This document shows positions 11,011 through 24,938 of a stretch of DNA of 64,000 bases, piece after piece; positions within the stretch are counted from its first letter, which is position 1; every line of letters starts with the position of its first letter. The position numbers and the translations under genes are program-made. The DNA is from Strongyloides papillosus (Eukaryota > Nematoda > Chromadorea > Rhabditida > Strongyloididae): assembly GCA_005656395.1 (NCBI GenBank), contig SRSI01000010.1, positions 2,604,001 through 2,668,000 of the forward strand. The letters are read 5' to 3'. The notes beneath the pieces are model-generated. The model was given only the letters and a program-made list of their open reading frames with translations, was not told the origin of the DNA and ran no database searches.

Positions 11011-13727
11011 GGAGGGGTGCCAAGCAACTAATACTTTATTCAACTCTTTATACTACTTCACTAGTTCGTATGGGTTATAACATTGTTTGTTTTGTGCATA
11101 TAAAGTAAGAATGAATTATAATTTAAAAGCACTCTCAATGACTTTTTTAATCAAATCTTAATCTTAAAAGATAAAATAAAATGAAAATTTTTCCTTTTAC
11201 AAAATAATATGCATACTCAAAAAAAGTATACTTTATAATCTTCAATGATATTTAATTTTCTTTACCATCTTCTGCAATAGTCAGTTGCAGCAACATTTTA
11301 AATTTTTAAAACAATATGTATAAAATAAATAAATGTCTAAATATAGATATGTATACATATATATTTGCATTTAAATAAATTTAGTCTAAACAATATTTTT
11401 AAGTTTATGATATTATTCTACTTTAAAAGTTTTTTAGATCGTTTGATTTGTTATACGGAAGAATTTTATAGACTATCAAATTTTCTGATTTTTAGTGCTT
11501 ATGATTTTTAATTTATTAGTGTATTATAATAACAATCGCCTTTTGTTAACTACTAATTGATCAAAATTGATTTATAAATAATTACATCAAAAATTTTACG
11601 TGTATATTGCTAAAGTTGTTTTTCAGTATCAATTTCCATAGAACTATTAGTATATTCCTTTATTTAATGATTTTAAAATACTATTTTAAAATAATTATCT
11701 TATTATCATATTAAAAACGAAATAAATTGTGTGTATAAAATGCTTTTTTTATAAGTCAAAGATTATACTTAACTTTAAATATTGTCTTTTCTTCTAAAAA
11801 AATTAGTTAAACTATTAATATATATTTGTTAATGCTTCAAAGAGTAAAAAATTTAGCTGTTGCTTACGATTTGTAAGCATGTGAGAATATTCTAATATTT
11901 ACAAGAAAAAATGTATACATATGTATAAAAATGTCTTTCTATGTATACATAAAAAAATTATTGATAAAAGAAAAGTAGGATGATATTAAGTATTAATATT
12001 ATTTACTTTTTAGCTTTACCTTTACAAAATAGATTTTGTAAAACATTTTTTCATTTTTAAAAGTATTTTAAAAATTTTCAGATGATTAGCCATAAAATTT
12101 ACATTCAAATTTAATATCAACTATCATTGATCATTTACTAATAATAATTACATAAGCTTCTTTCAATTAATTATAAATATATTAATATTTCATCCATAAA
12201 CAGATTATTCATCTGATGCCTTTTTTACACTCTATATTTTAATATATCATTACTTTTTTAAATTATTTCCACTCATTTACTATATTATTAAAATATTATT
12301 TACATCTACTTATGACATTAAAACAAATAGATTAACAAAATGTTATAAACTTTTGTAATGAATATATTCTTAAAAAGAACATAGATTGATAATTTCTATA
12401 AAAACACACCGAAATAATTTATATATTTTATTGTAATTTAATAAATAAACTAGAAAATTATACTTTATATAACATTAATATATCATATATTATAATAAAA
12501 TTGATAAATTTCTTTTTAATGTAAAGTTTTTATTTGTTGTGATAAATGACCTTTAAAGGATAGTTTTGTACTAATGAAAGGATTATATTATAATCTTGAA
12601 GTTCAATCACTAAAAATATTTCTACAATATAGTTATATTAATTTTTGTGTTACGTGACGGTAATCTACAAAAATAAAGGTGTTGAGAATATTTTTTAAAA
12701 AATTAAGCAAATATTATAGTTAACTAATCATACATCTTATAAATTAAAGTAAAAATCAATATAAGATTATTATGATAGCCGATAAATAAAGTTTTGAAGT
12801 ATTGAAAAGAATTAAAAAGTAATTTAAGTGAGAGTTTTATATTTAATTCAACTTATTTTAAAATCCTTTTTATTATTTACTTCTAGCATTTAAAAATCTT
12901 AGATGATTCATTATTTTCAATTGCCATCAATTTAAAAAGTAAGATTAGTTTTTGATATAAATACACATTTCGACATTCGTATGAATAATTGTTTTTTTAA
13001 TTTGTCATATGAGCTTTGTTTTATTTTTTAAAGTTTACAAAATTTTGTATTTGCTAAATATAAAATTTATCTTTTTTTTTATTTTATTCTATTCATTAAA
13101 CGTATTTTTGATCTTTTATTATAGATAATATTGTCTACTAAGCTTTACTAATTATTTTCTTTTTGATAGTATATCATTCCTCAAAACAATAACTATTTAT
13201 TACGATATACCTATTAGTAATGATAATTAAATAAAAATAGTATTAAAAGTTATTGTTGCTTAGTGGTCTAAAATTATTTATATCTGGTAGATTTTAATGC
13301 ACACATTATATCTAGATTGATAAAATTGTAGGAAATTAACATCATCCATTCAAATGTGTTATTATTTTTGATAAGATGTTGAGTTGTAAGAATAGGATTA
13401 TAAATGACAAACATTCAAAATATATTATATCTATTAATTCATATATTGTGTAAAGAGAGAGAGATAGAGTAAAGTAATGTTAAGATATTTTGTAGATATG
13501 ACTTTGTATCATATTGATAAATAAAAGTCATATTGGCACATTCATTACTTAATATAAGTAATATATATAATATTAAATGTATTTAAATTTTTCTTTTCCA
13601 CATAAATTAGATGTGATAGATTATTATTTAAAACATACTATTTTTTACGTATTTTAAGATATAAAAAATTTCTATTTGAAAAAAGTTATTTATTAATCAA
13701 TTTTTTAAAGACTAATATATATTTAAA
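11011..13727. other. Long AT-rich intergenic region
   Basis: This 2.7-kb stretch is upstream of both U6 (-) and lasp-1 (+). I see no coding frame, tRNA or structured RNA. Minus-strand sequence within about 90 bp of the U6 start should hold its proximal sequence element. There is no other landmark apart from short AT and GA runs (for example GAGAGAGA near 13455). Confidence 0.5.
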
Positions 13728-15096
13728 ATGAGTAAAAAGTGTGCTCGTGAAGAATGTGGAAAAACTGTTTATCCTATAGAAGAATTAAAATGTCTTGATA
13801 AAGTTTGGCATAAACAATGTTTTAAATGTACAGTTTGTGGAATGGCATTAAATATGAAAAATTATAAAGGTTATAATAAAATGCCTTATTGCGAGCCACA
13901 TTACCCAAAAACAAAAGCTACAATTGTTGTTGATACTCCTGAAATGAAGAGACTCGCTGATAATACTAAACTTCAATCAAAGGTTAGATTTAAAAAAATA
14001 TTATTATTTGAAATAACAAATATTAATTTACATTATTTGTTTTAAGGTTCAATACACAGCTGACTTTGAAAAAATGAAAGGAACAAAAATTGAAATTGTA
14101 GACGATCCTGAGTTACAAAGACATTTGAAAAATACCCAAGTTGTTTCTAAAGTAGCATATCAAGGTGAACTTGAGAAGAAAAAGTTAATGGAAGAAGTTA
14201 GACCACAAAAAGAAGTAGATGAAAAAAGTGACTCTGGTATTTCTAATGCCTCACAATGTATTTCCTCTACAAATGAAGGTAATAATAATATAATTTATTA
14301 TCCAGTAAAAGTAACTTTATTTATGGAGTTGTAGTTGACTGTCTATCATTTATGTACCTTTCTTTTTTATTTATTTATATTCACTTATTTTGAGATCACT
14401 TTGTCAGTAGTCTTTTTTTAATATATATTTTTAAAAATAAAATCCAAATAATTTTTTAAAAATATATTTTTAATATATATTTATCCTATTTTTGACTTTA
14501 ATTTTCAGTTTTTCCATACTACACTCCTTACAAGGGTTTTCAAATTTATTCTAGTGATCAAAAAAATGAAGGTTGTTATTTAAACAAAAAATATTTTCAA
14601 TTTATTTTTACATATTTTAAATATTTATATATTTTCAGTAAATCAATTACGTCAAGTTGGAAGTATTGCAGATTACGATCCACTTAATGGAAATTGGGGA
14701 TCAGCAACTAATAATAATAACAACAATAATGATTATAAAAAACAAAATGGAGAATCAATCAAAAATTTAACTAATGCCTTAAAACAAACTTCAATAGCAT
14801 CACCAACAAAAGTCAGTAACCGTTCTGATTCTGGAGTAGTTTCACCAACAAATACCGTCTCAACACCCAGATTTAACTCAAAACAAACCGGTTTTACTGT
14901 TAAAGCTCTATACGACTACACGGCTGCAGATAATGATGAAGTAAGTTTCCTTGAGAATGATATTATTGTTAATTGCCAAAAAGTTGATGATGGTTGGATG
15001 ACAGGAACTGTACAAAGAACTTTACAATGGGGAATGCTTCCAGCTAATTATGTTGAAATGGTTAAACCAGTAAAGAAAAATATTTATATTAAATAA
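13728..15096 (+). CDS. lasp-1: LIM and SH3 domain protein (LASP)
   Basis: Four exons (13728-13982, 14047-14278, 14509-14571, 14639-15096) give 335 aa with consistent phases. Residues 1-60 are a LIM zinc domain ([11 protein letters not shown].., [15 protein letters not shown].., YCEPHYPK). Two nebulin-type repeats follow ([20 protein letters not shown] and [19 protein letters not shown]). A Ser/Asn-rich linker with an Asn run and several SDSG motifs leads to a C-terminal SH3 domain ([20 protein letters not shown], ending LPANYVEMV). LASP binds F-actin through the nebulin repeats and recruits partners through SH3 at muscle attachment and cell-cortex sites. The order LIM-nebulin-nebulin-SH3 is diagnostic. 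Alternative exons in the linker are possible, since exon 2 can read on past its donor to a stop at 14334. Confidence 0.93.
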
Positions 15097-15257
15097 TTTA
15101 TTTTTTCTTTTTAATTAATACAAACAAACCTTTTTTTGCTTTTTGTAATTAACAAATATAATTTGAATTTTTTACATAAAATTTGTTTAGATTCTTATAT
15201 TATATAAAATATTATGTAATTTCAATATTTTTACATAATTTTTTTACGAGATATAAT

Positions 15258-15601
15258 ATGAAGGTAGAACTAACAAGTATGAATTCTGATAATTCATTAA
15301 ATTCGTCCCTAGCTTCTGTGACAAATTCTAATATTCGTAAGAGGTATGAGAAACCAATTAAAGAAGTAGGGAAAACATTCTATTGCAATACATGTAAACA
15401 AACGGTATGTTAATTAAAAACAAAAAATGTTAATATATTTTTTTGAAGACATCAGAACGTGAAAAAGTATGGTTTAATCTTCTTGTCATACTCCTCTACT
15501 TAGGATTCTTTTTTGTAACGCTTCTTGGGATATCATTAATATTTAGAAAACCTTTATGTTATATACTTCATGGTCTTCTTCAATACTATACACTAGAATA
15601 A
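15258..15601 (+). CDS. Small single-pass membrane protein with a CxxC motif
   Basis: Two exons (15258-15404 and 15449-15601), separated by a 44-nt intron, give 99 aa. The first half is polar and Ser/Asn-rich and ends in a short Cys pair (FYCNTCKQT). The second exon starts TSEREKVW and carries one hydrophobic helix (FNLLVILLYLGFFFVTLLGI) before a short tail (FRKPLCYILHGLLQYYTLE). It lies 160 bp after lasp-1 on the same strand, so it could be a downstream trans-spliced gene. The frame could extend upstream with a non-ATG start, but ATG 15258 is preferred. I do not recognise the family. A CxxC just outside a membrane helix suggests metal or lipid-envelope contact, which is only a guess. Confidence 0.6.
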
Positions 15602-15734
15602 ATAATCTTATCATAAATACTTAAACATACTCGAAAATAACATTATAATTTATTTTTATACTTTATTTATAAACAAATAAATAAATAAAATATTTAATAT
15701 AATAAATTTTTAAAAACTAATATGAATAACTAGA

Positions 15735-16916
15735 TTATTTTGAAAGTGAAACAATAATAACACCTGTAAATGTCATGGCACACGCTACTAGATATTTGAT
15801 GGTGTCGTTCTTTGAAAATATTTCATGGAAATAGAATATGCTCCATATTGATGATATGACACCCGGTAAAGTTGTTATAATAGGAAATGATATAGATTGT
15901 GAAAGATGTTCATTTGCTACAAAAAATGAGGACTGTCCAATTGTCCATAAAATTCCAGCTATCAATGCCGGTAATGCTACAGATGGATTGACATAAGGTT
16001 TATTTTTTCTAAAAAAAATTTTTTTATTTTGTAATTTAATAAAAAAAATAGTTAACTTACTTCACCACCCCATAAATAATAAAAACAACTGTTGCTGTTA
16101 TAAAAATACCAAAAGTAAAAGAAAAAAAATAATCTAAGATATGTTTTTTTGGTTCTTCTGTTTCTGATTGTTGTAAGAGAGTTATTGGTACAAATACTAA
16201 AGCATACATTGAACCAGATAAAATAGCCATTATTACACCAAGTACTCTGTTATAAAATAATGATTTTTTAACAACTGTTGTTGTTTGGTAATCTTTATCT
16301 TCCGTAGGGATACTTTGATAATTATTTCCACTTCTGTCTACCATTAAAAGGGACCCATTACTAGGTGAATCATCATTTTCTACTACTACATTAATTTCTT
16401 TATCTTCATTATTGTTTTCACTTTTGATTAGTGAAAAGATAATACCACCTGTTATAACAAGTGAAACCCCAATGAAATATGGAATAAAAAGTGATGGTGG
16501 TTTGGCTTCTGTTCCAAACCAACCAAACACTGAGGAGAAAGCACCTAGACAACAATTTACAGAATTCCATAAAAGAACGCCAATAGATAAACCAAGTCTA
16601 TTGATAATAGGAATAGCCATAGAATTACCGAAAACCCATAGTGCTCCACTAATTAAAGCATATGGCTGAAAAGGAGGAAAATTCTGAAAGCAATTGATAA
16701 CAAATGAAGATATTAGTATTGCTACTGCCATAATTAATTGGGAAAAAATTCCTACAGTTACAAAGAAAAAATAATTATAACGATAATAGGGTGGTTTAAT
16801 GGAAAAGTAAAACAAAACATACCATCACCAGCATTGTATTTTTTTACAGGAACAAACATAGTACCAAATGCTACAGAAGCTAAAATAGCTGTACCTAATC
16901 CTAGAGCATAAGACAT
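15735..16916 (-). CDS. TMEM144-family multi-pass transporter-like protein
   Basis: Three exons (16916-16823, 16751-16061, 16008-15735) give 352 aa, close to the family's usual 345 or so. The first exon encodes a helix followed by FVPVKKYNAGDG. This matches the family signature VPVKKF-TGDG and continues over the splice into FSQLIMAVAILISS. About ten hydrophobic helices follow in two halves. They are split by a polar, acidic loop (roughly residues 145-195, ENNNEDKEINVVVENDD). The second half includes PVGV-like and GILWTIGQSSFFVANEHL segments typical of drug/metabolite-type carriers. TMEM144 is related to carbohydrate/nucleotide-sugar transporters. Its substrate is not established. The gene converges with the small membrane-protein gene, with 133 bp between the stops. 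A GAGGAG/GTAAGT motif near 17390 on this strand could be a 5' UTR splice donor. Confidence 0.82.
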
Positions 16917-19900
16917 AGTCTAACATCAATAATACAACAATATATTTATTACAAATATCTAAAAAATGCAATATTTAAATTAAAGATATAAAATTTATAT
17001 ATCATTTTTATTTTAAAATAAATTATAAACAAAAATTGGTTAATGATAAACTCTTAAAATTTATTTTAAATATTTAAAATGTAAAAGCTAAATATAAACA
17101 TAAAATCACATAAAATAATAAAATTAACTTTATATATTAGTATTTTATTATTACTATCTAATAAATAGACATGAGATATTGTCTATTAAAATGATAAGTG
17201 AATTAAATATAAATAAATAAATAAATTTAAAATAAATAAACCATGATGAAAAAATCAATAATCTTTGTAGCTAAAATACATATATAGGATGAATAAATAA
17301 CCTCGAAAAATATATAATACATTTTTAAAAATATAGATATACATAGAATAAATACAAATAAAACACCATTAAAACTTACCTCCTCTTTAATAATTTCATA
17401 TTTTATATAATTGTATTTAAAATAGAGGAATCAAAAAAATTATATTTTTTCTCTCACTTCTTAAGTATAATAATATGTTATATTTAGATGTATTATATAC
17501 TTTTACTAGAAAGTAAAACTTGTAATGTAAAGTAAAATTTAGAACTTTTAATGATGATGTAAAGTAATAAAAACTTTTTGGAGTTCCGTTCCTCATTTAT
17601 TGTTTTACTTTTTATCTATATATCTTTATTATTACTATATGCATTTTATCTCTTTAAAAAAAGTTATTTAACAAGTTGAAATTAAAAAATAGATGCATTT
17701 ACAAATATACTTTGTATAAGAGGTTCTTTAACTGAAGAACATTCTTCAATTTTTGTCATTTTATTTAATGACAAAATATAATAAAAAAATATATTTTTCT
17801 AAATTTTATTATCTAAAAAATATTATATATATTTATGTGGATAAATATTTAATATATATTTGATAATACAATTTCTCCATTTATTGAAATAACCTTTTAC
17901 AATATAATAAAATACTAAGAAAAAATTATAATATTTAAAAAATATATTTGTTTTGTTTTTTTCTAAAACCTAGTAATATATGATGCTCTTGTCATGTTTT
18001 AAAAAATCTTTTATTTTATTTTTTCTTCTACTATTTAACGAGAGAAAAAATTGGAAGTCAAATAAATTATTATAAAATATTATAACTAAAAATTCATAAA
18101 TTTTATTTATAATATTTATATTAAATAGCAAAATATTCTTAATTATAATTTGTTGTTATTATCAAATCTCCCTATTTTCGACATTTTATTTAACATTTTT
18201 ATTTCCAAATGTGTGGTTAGAATTAAAATGAATTTTTTTTATTTAATAAAAAAATTAATATATTTTCTTTTGTCTTAGATATTTATTTATAAAAACATAA
18301 GTGATTTCAAAAATAATGGATATGAAAGAGATTTAATTAACCATCAAATATTGTTATTTTATTTTATACTATTCTTCTTCAACATATTATCACATATTTA
18401 TTTGTTTGAAAATCACTATATAATATTTTATTGTTTTAATATTAAGTTAATTCTCGTCTCTATGAGTTATTAACATTGTATTAAATATATAATTATTTTG
18501 AGGTTGCAGGTGTTTCAAATAGATTGTTTTTGATTTTAAAAATTAGATGTATTATATTTTTACTTTTTATCCTAAATATACTACTAGATAAAATGAAAGT
18601 AAATACTTTAGGAGATTTATTATTTAACTATAGTTTAAATGAAAAGTATTAGAAATTTTTATTATAAGATTACTGCCATTTTCTTACATTTATTATACAA
18701 AAGATTTTGTTAAAGATGTATACAAACATTTCTGTGGTAAAATTATGAAATATTTTAGTTTTATTTTTTTTTAATATTTTTTATATAAATTTTAGTATAA
18801 TAGTATGTTTAAAGGAATTATTAATTATCCAATAATATGTATATATCTGTATAGGATTTCAATGAGAGACAATAGTAATTTTGAAGAAAAATAAGTCTTC
18901 TTTAATGATACTTTTCTTCTTTTATATTTAATATATATATTTATACCAAAATATATATATATTCTTCATATATGAAATATCTTTTTTCCATTGGCTACTT
19001 CTTTAAAAGCTCAATACTAACATTTATAGCTTTTACTAAAAAGTCTTAAGAAATTTATATATGTATATTTATATACGCATATTTTGTGCAAAACCTTATC
19101 TTTTTATAGAATTTTATTTTCACTCACCATTTATATTTAATACTTTTATATATACAATTGATAATGCCTGTTCCTTTTAGCATATACATATATGATACGA
19201 TTCAAAGAAAAAATTATTAAAAATTACTATTAAGGGAATATATATAAAAAACTATTTTAATATTACATATGCTTTTTTTGTTACTTCCTATCAAAAATTT
19301 CTTTGCCTTATACCCTAATACAATATAAAAATTTAGAAGTTAAACAAAAAAGAGACAGATAAAATGAAAATAATGAAGTAATAATAATAAAGGAATGTTC
19401 TTAATTGTCTATTTTTTTCTACATTATTGTTTTTTCTAAAATATATATTATTTTGAAGATAAAGTTTTGAATAATAAAGAAGTCCTTAAATAGTCTTCCA
19501 GATTGGATAATATAAATTGTATGTAGTATGGGACAAGATAAATAGTGATGATTGCCCTTATGGGAGTTTTTACTTTATCATATGCGTTTTCCCTTAATTA
19601 TTCCATGAGGATACATTTCCTCTTTCTGAAGATGATTACTCATTTATTGTATTTGGAAAAAGTTAAAAATATTTAAAAAAACTTTTAAAATAAAAGTTTT
19701 CGCTAAATAGTAGTAATATTATTTTTAAAAATTAGTTTTATTGAAATTTATATATGGAGATAGAGTGTTGGTAAGAAAGTGAATATATATGAATAGAATA
19801 TTAAATTTCTATTAATTTTCTTCATCCTCAAATTTTAAATTTTTACTTATTTATTAGTTAAAAAAGAAATATAGAGTTAATTTAAATAAATGTAATTTTT

Positions 19901-21022
19901 TTCCTTCTCAAATTTTAAACTGACCATTTTTTTTCATTTATAAAATTATAACACATACATATCCATTTATTTTTGTCATAATTTTTTATCAAAAATTTTC
20001 CTCCATTCATTTATTTATTTTATATTTTTCTAAACTTTTTAACTATAGCAGTGTTTCCATAAAATATATATGTATTAAAAAGGAAATTTATGTTAATGGA
20101 ATAAAGTGTTAAAAAACTTTGTTAACTACTTTTTCATGTCATTTTGCTTTGTTGTATACATTAACTAGACAACCCAATTTTAGTAAAAGTCTATGTATTA
20201 TAATATATATTTAAATGAAAAAATTATAGTTATTTTCTAATTTTTTTCCTCCAATATAACGCTTTAAAGAATCTGGCAATTTGAAGGAGAGATAATATTT
20301 TTTAATGGTTATTAAGTGATAAATTGAATAAAAGATTGTATATATAGTTAAAAGTCGATTTAAATACTAAGATAAAATAAAAATATCTTAAATAATTTTT
20401 CATTACAAAACAATTTTTTTATACCATTTTATTTGTTAATGTTTACTATGAACTAAATATAAATGAAAACATTGTAAATAAAATGATTTTTATATTTCTA
20501 TTTCAATCTTTCCATCTCTTTACTATTAATAATATTCTTAAAAAATTTTCAGATTTTGTATTCTTAATTTATATATTTTTTAAAGAAAGACTAATAATAG
20601 TATTATTATTGAAGAAAGAATAAAATTTAATATTTTCTACTATCAATATTCGCTTTCTTTTAATATTATAATTATTTCCTCAATAAAACCCATATTGACA
20701 ACAGTAGTTTGGGAGTGTGATATAAAGATTAATATATATGTATGTATATTTAAATATATACATATATATTATAAAAAGTAAATGTGAATGGCATAGAGAA
20801 AATAATATAATATTAAGAAAAAAGCTCTTTTGATCTGAAGATAAGAAAAATTTTGCCTAACATTAATTCATTTGTCAAATAATAATAATATATGTATAAA
20901 ATTTTATATACATATTATCCCTATTCTATAAAATTATAAATAAAAAGATCATTTCCTTTATATTATTTACCTAAAAATTTGGAATAAGTAATAGTGATAT
21001 TTTTTACAATTAGAAACAAGAA
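16917..21022. other. 4.1-kb AT-rich region between TMEM144 and acy-1
   Basis: This is the longest non-coding stretch in the window, and it is divergent upstream DNA for both neighbours. It has many TATA/ATAT microsatellite runs (for example near 18925-18962 and 20735-20772) and poly-T tracts. I found no exon, tRNA or RNA fold that I can defend. Its length beside a neuronally important cyclase suggests regulatory content or unseen 5' non-coding exons, which is inference. Confidence 0.5.
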
Positions 21023-24000
21023 ATGTTAAGGCCAACAACCTCTAAAAAGCTTGAAAATGGCGAAGAAGTTATTGGAATGCTAAGTCATGAAAATGTTTAT
21101 GCAGGAAATAATGAAAGAATTGCCAATAGTACAACACAACCTGTAAGATTACTATATATTATTATAATTATATATTTATTTTTTATAGTTACGAAGTACA
21201 TCCAGTCCACATCATAGTCCTCTTTTTAAAAGAGCCTCAGCACGATGGTGGAATCCACAATTTGATTCAACAATTCTTGAAACTGAATATTGGAATTGTA
21301 GTTTTCCATTATTAAGAAAACGTTTTCGTTTAGGTCTTATATATATTCTACTAACATCTTCTATGTGGATGACATATCTAAGAGTATTTGAACAAGATTC
21401 TCCTATTCATTGGGCAATTTTTACAATACATTTTCTTATATGTAGTGGATTAATTATTTTTTCTAAATATTCTATTCATTATCAACGATTTTATATGCCA
21501 ACGTCCTTTTTATGCACTTTTTTAATTTTTATCACTACACAATTGATTTTTTCACAACAAACATCACCAATTATGGGACCTGTTGCTACATTAACTACTA
21601 GCATACAAGTGGTATTATTAGTTTATACTGTTATACCATTACCTTTATATGTTTCAATTATATTTACACTAATCTATTCAATATTATATGAAATATTAAC
21701 TAGACAACAATTATATTTAAAAGATAATGATATTCCATTCGGTGTTAGAATGCTTCTACATATATGTATTCATCTTCTTGGTATACATTTATATATTTTA
21801 ACACAAGTCAGACAAAGAATAACCTTTTTAACAGTAGCTATTAGTTTGATGGCCAAAAATGATTTAAAACAAGAAACTACTTTTAAAAATGCCATGATTG
21901 CTTCTGTTATGCCTGAGAAATATGCTACAGAAATATGTAAAGATGCTAATGAAATGAGGAGACCATCACAATCAGAACATTCTGCCTATAGAATGTCTAA
22001 TGCTACTACCGTAAGATCTTCCGGTGATGAAAATGCTCCTTTGACATCACCTCCAAGTGTTGGTCAGGCTCCTGATGTTAGGAAATTTAGACCATTTACA
22101 ATGAATCTTATGACAGATGTATCTATATTATTCGCTGATATTGCTGGTTTTACAAAAATGTCCTCCAATAAAAGCGCAGAAGAATTGGTTAATCTTTTAA
22201 ATGATTTATTTGGAAGATTTGATAATTTATGCAGAACATGTAAATGTGAAAAAATTAGTACATTAGGAGATTGTTATTATTGTGTTTCTGGGTGCCCTGA
22301 ACCACAACCAGATCATGCTAAATGGGTTGTTGAAATGGGATTAGCAATGATTGTAGCAATCAGACAATTTGATATTGATAGAGGGCAAGAAGTTAACATG
22401 CGTGTAGGAATTCATACTGGAAAGGTAATGTGTGGTATGGTTGGTACGAAACGATTTAAATTCGATGTATTTTCTAATGATGTAACATTAGCTAATGAAA
22501 TGGAATCAACAGGAATTGCTGGAAGAGTACATATAAGTGAAGTTACAGCTAAATTTCTTAATAACCAGTATATTTTGGAAGATGGACCTGTTCATGCTGG
22601 CATGAAAACATACTTTATTGCTGGAAGAACCAAGGAATGTGAAGAAGAATGGTTAAATTATTGGAAACAATTTCAATCACCTCAATTAACATTACAGGAA
22701 CAAAATAATATTAGTGGAACAACAACTAAAGGTGCCATTGAAACTGGAAATAGTTTTAGAAGAAAAATTGTAGGAAAATTAAAAAGTGTTCAGTCAGTTG
22801 CCTCATCTAGAGCTTCTCCAAATTTATTTAATGCTGCTGGTAGTTTTAAACATAAAAATCAAAATCAACAACATCCTAGAAAATTAATGACAACATCAAA
22901 TTTGAATGTAACGGCAGAAGATGATATAGAATTAGCTGAATCTAAAAGAAAAAGTAGTAGTTTAGCAGCACTTGCCAAATCATCATTCTCATCCTCATTG
23001 GCAGAAAAAAGTATTCCTCAGGATATGGAGGATGATGAAGCATTAATTATAGCTAGAAGAATTGGTGGTAAGATATCAATTGATTTGGCAAATGATAATA
23101 GTATTTGTAACAGTTTAAGAGGAAGTCAAAGTAGTGGTTTACAAAATCTTTCCGAATGTGCTTCTATGAATGCTCTTGATACAGCAATAAGTTTACATAA
23201 TAATGCTACATCTCTCACAAGGGGTGGTACAGATAACAGAGAATATGATCAAAAACTAGCTAAAGCTATTCAAAGTGATGCTGATTTTGTAAGGAATTTC
23301 TGGAAGCATGGAGATTCTTTAAATAAATGGACATTAACATTTAAAGATAAAAGTATTGAAAAAGAATATAGAGAACATTTTAGTGAAGGTATTTATAAAG
23401 ACGAAGATGAAATTAAAGTTGAAGGTAATAATAATGTAGTTGGTGGAAACAAAAAGAAAATAAAAACAAAGAAACTATCTTATAATGGTATATTAGTTGA
23501 TTTATCAGTTTGTGCTATAATATATTTCATCGTATTATTAATATTATTGATAACACTGGACAACTATAACATTGGATTTATAATATATTCGATAGTGGCT
23601 TCAATATTTCTAGTTCTTGGCATAATATTGTTTTGTTCACCAGTAATATCAGATAAAATCATTCTACCAAATATTCATAAATGGATACCAAGACATATAC
23701 TTGGATTAACTTTAATAGCATTACCCTTAGGATGTGCTTTAACAATAATGCCATTGTGTAATAAAACAATAACATCAGAAAGTATATGTATACCAACATC
23801 CTCAATAACAGTAAGATTAGTTTTTAGTTTACTACTTCTTCTCATTATCTATGCACACGTCAATTTTTCACAATTAGGATGTTGGGCAAAAACATTTCAA
23901 GGATTAATGATAGGATTAATATTTCTTGGTGCAACAGCATATTGCCAAAAAAACTTAAATAATATTATGATGAGAGAACCTACTGTTGGGACAATTAATA

Positions 24001-24938
24001 CATTTAATGTCCTTCCATTTAATGAAAAAAATAATTGTAATGGTACTCTACCGGTATGGGCACAAGAAAAATTTGGTAATCCTTTATTTATATGGGAATT
24101 AGTTGTTGTAGTTATTTTATCAGTAATTTTAGTTGGATTTTCAAATTATCAATTTGAAGCTGCTGGAAGAATATCATTTTATGGTGATGTTGTCTCCAAA
24201 AAAGATACTCACCAAATGGTAGTTGTTAGAGATCAGGCAGATTGGTTGTTAACAAATATCATACCACCACATGCTTTAAAAAGATTAAATAAAGATCAGA
24301 AATATTCAAAAAATCGATCACTGGTAGCTGTAATGTTTGCTACAATAACTAACTGGAATGAAATGTATGAAGAAACTTTTGAAGGTGGTAGAGAATTTAT
24401 TCGTGTTCTGAATGAAATAATAGGTGATTTTGATGATTTGTTAGATAGACCTGAATTTGATCATGTAGAAAAAATAAAGACAATAGGTAGTACTTATATG
24501 GCAGCTTCAGGTTTAAATTCAGATAGAAGAAAATTATGTCTTCATCCATATGAACATTTATATCAATTAATTGAATTTGCTTTGGCTATCCAAAATGTTT
24601 TAGCTGAATTCAATCAAGATTTGTTGAATTTTGAATTTATCATAAAAATAGGAATAAATATAGGTCCAGTAACAGCTGGAGTTATAGGAACAACAAAATT
24701 ATACTATGATATTTGGGGGGATACAGTTAATATAGCTTCAAGAATGTACTCAACAGGTGTAGATAATAGAATTCAAGTATCACAATATACCAAAGATTTA
24801 TTATGCGATAGATATGATTTTGAATTTCGGGACCACATAGAAGTAAAAGGTGTTGATGGAGGAATGGATACTTACCTATTAACAGGAAGGAAAGGTGAAG
24901 AATCATTTTATTCAAAAGATAAGAAAGATAACAAATAG
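21023..24938 (+). CDS. acy-1: Membrane adenylate cyclase, AC9 type
   Basis: Exon 1 (21023-21142) and exon 2 (21189-24938) give 1289 aa. The layout is a cytosolic N-terminus, six helices (about residues 85-245), the C1a catalytic domain, a long Ser-rich C1b, six more helices (about 800-1050) and the C2a domain. C1a has SILFADIAGFTKMSS with Asp357 and GDCYYC with Asp401, the two metal ligands. C2a has KIKTIG (Lys1137) and YDIWGD (Asp1214) for adenine recognition. It also has NIASR (Asn1221, Arg1225) for transition-state binding. The enzyme should therefore be active, making cAMP from ATP at the plasma membrane downstream of G-alpha-s. The C2 strand MFATITNWNEMYEE and the text around both cores resemble mammalian AC9, the class to which C. 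elegans ACY-1 belongs. An acceptor (ACAATTAG) just before the ATG suits trans-splicing. Confidence 0.95.

Noticed and set aside
10829..11080. An 83-codon plus-strand frame
   Set aside because: It runs antisense through the U6 snRNA. The conserved bases belong to the RNA gene.
15183..15257. Upstream in-frame extension of the small membrane protein
   Set aside because: It would need a TTG start. ATG 15258 gives a sensible protein.
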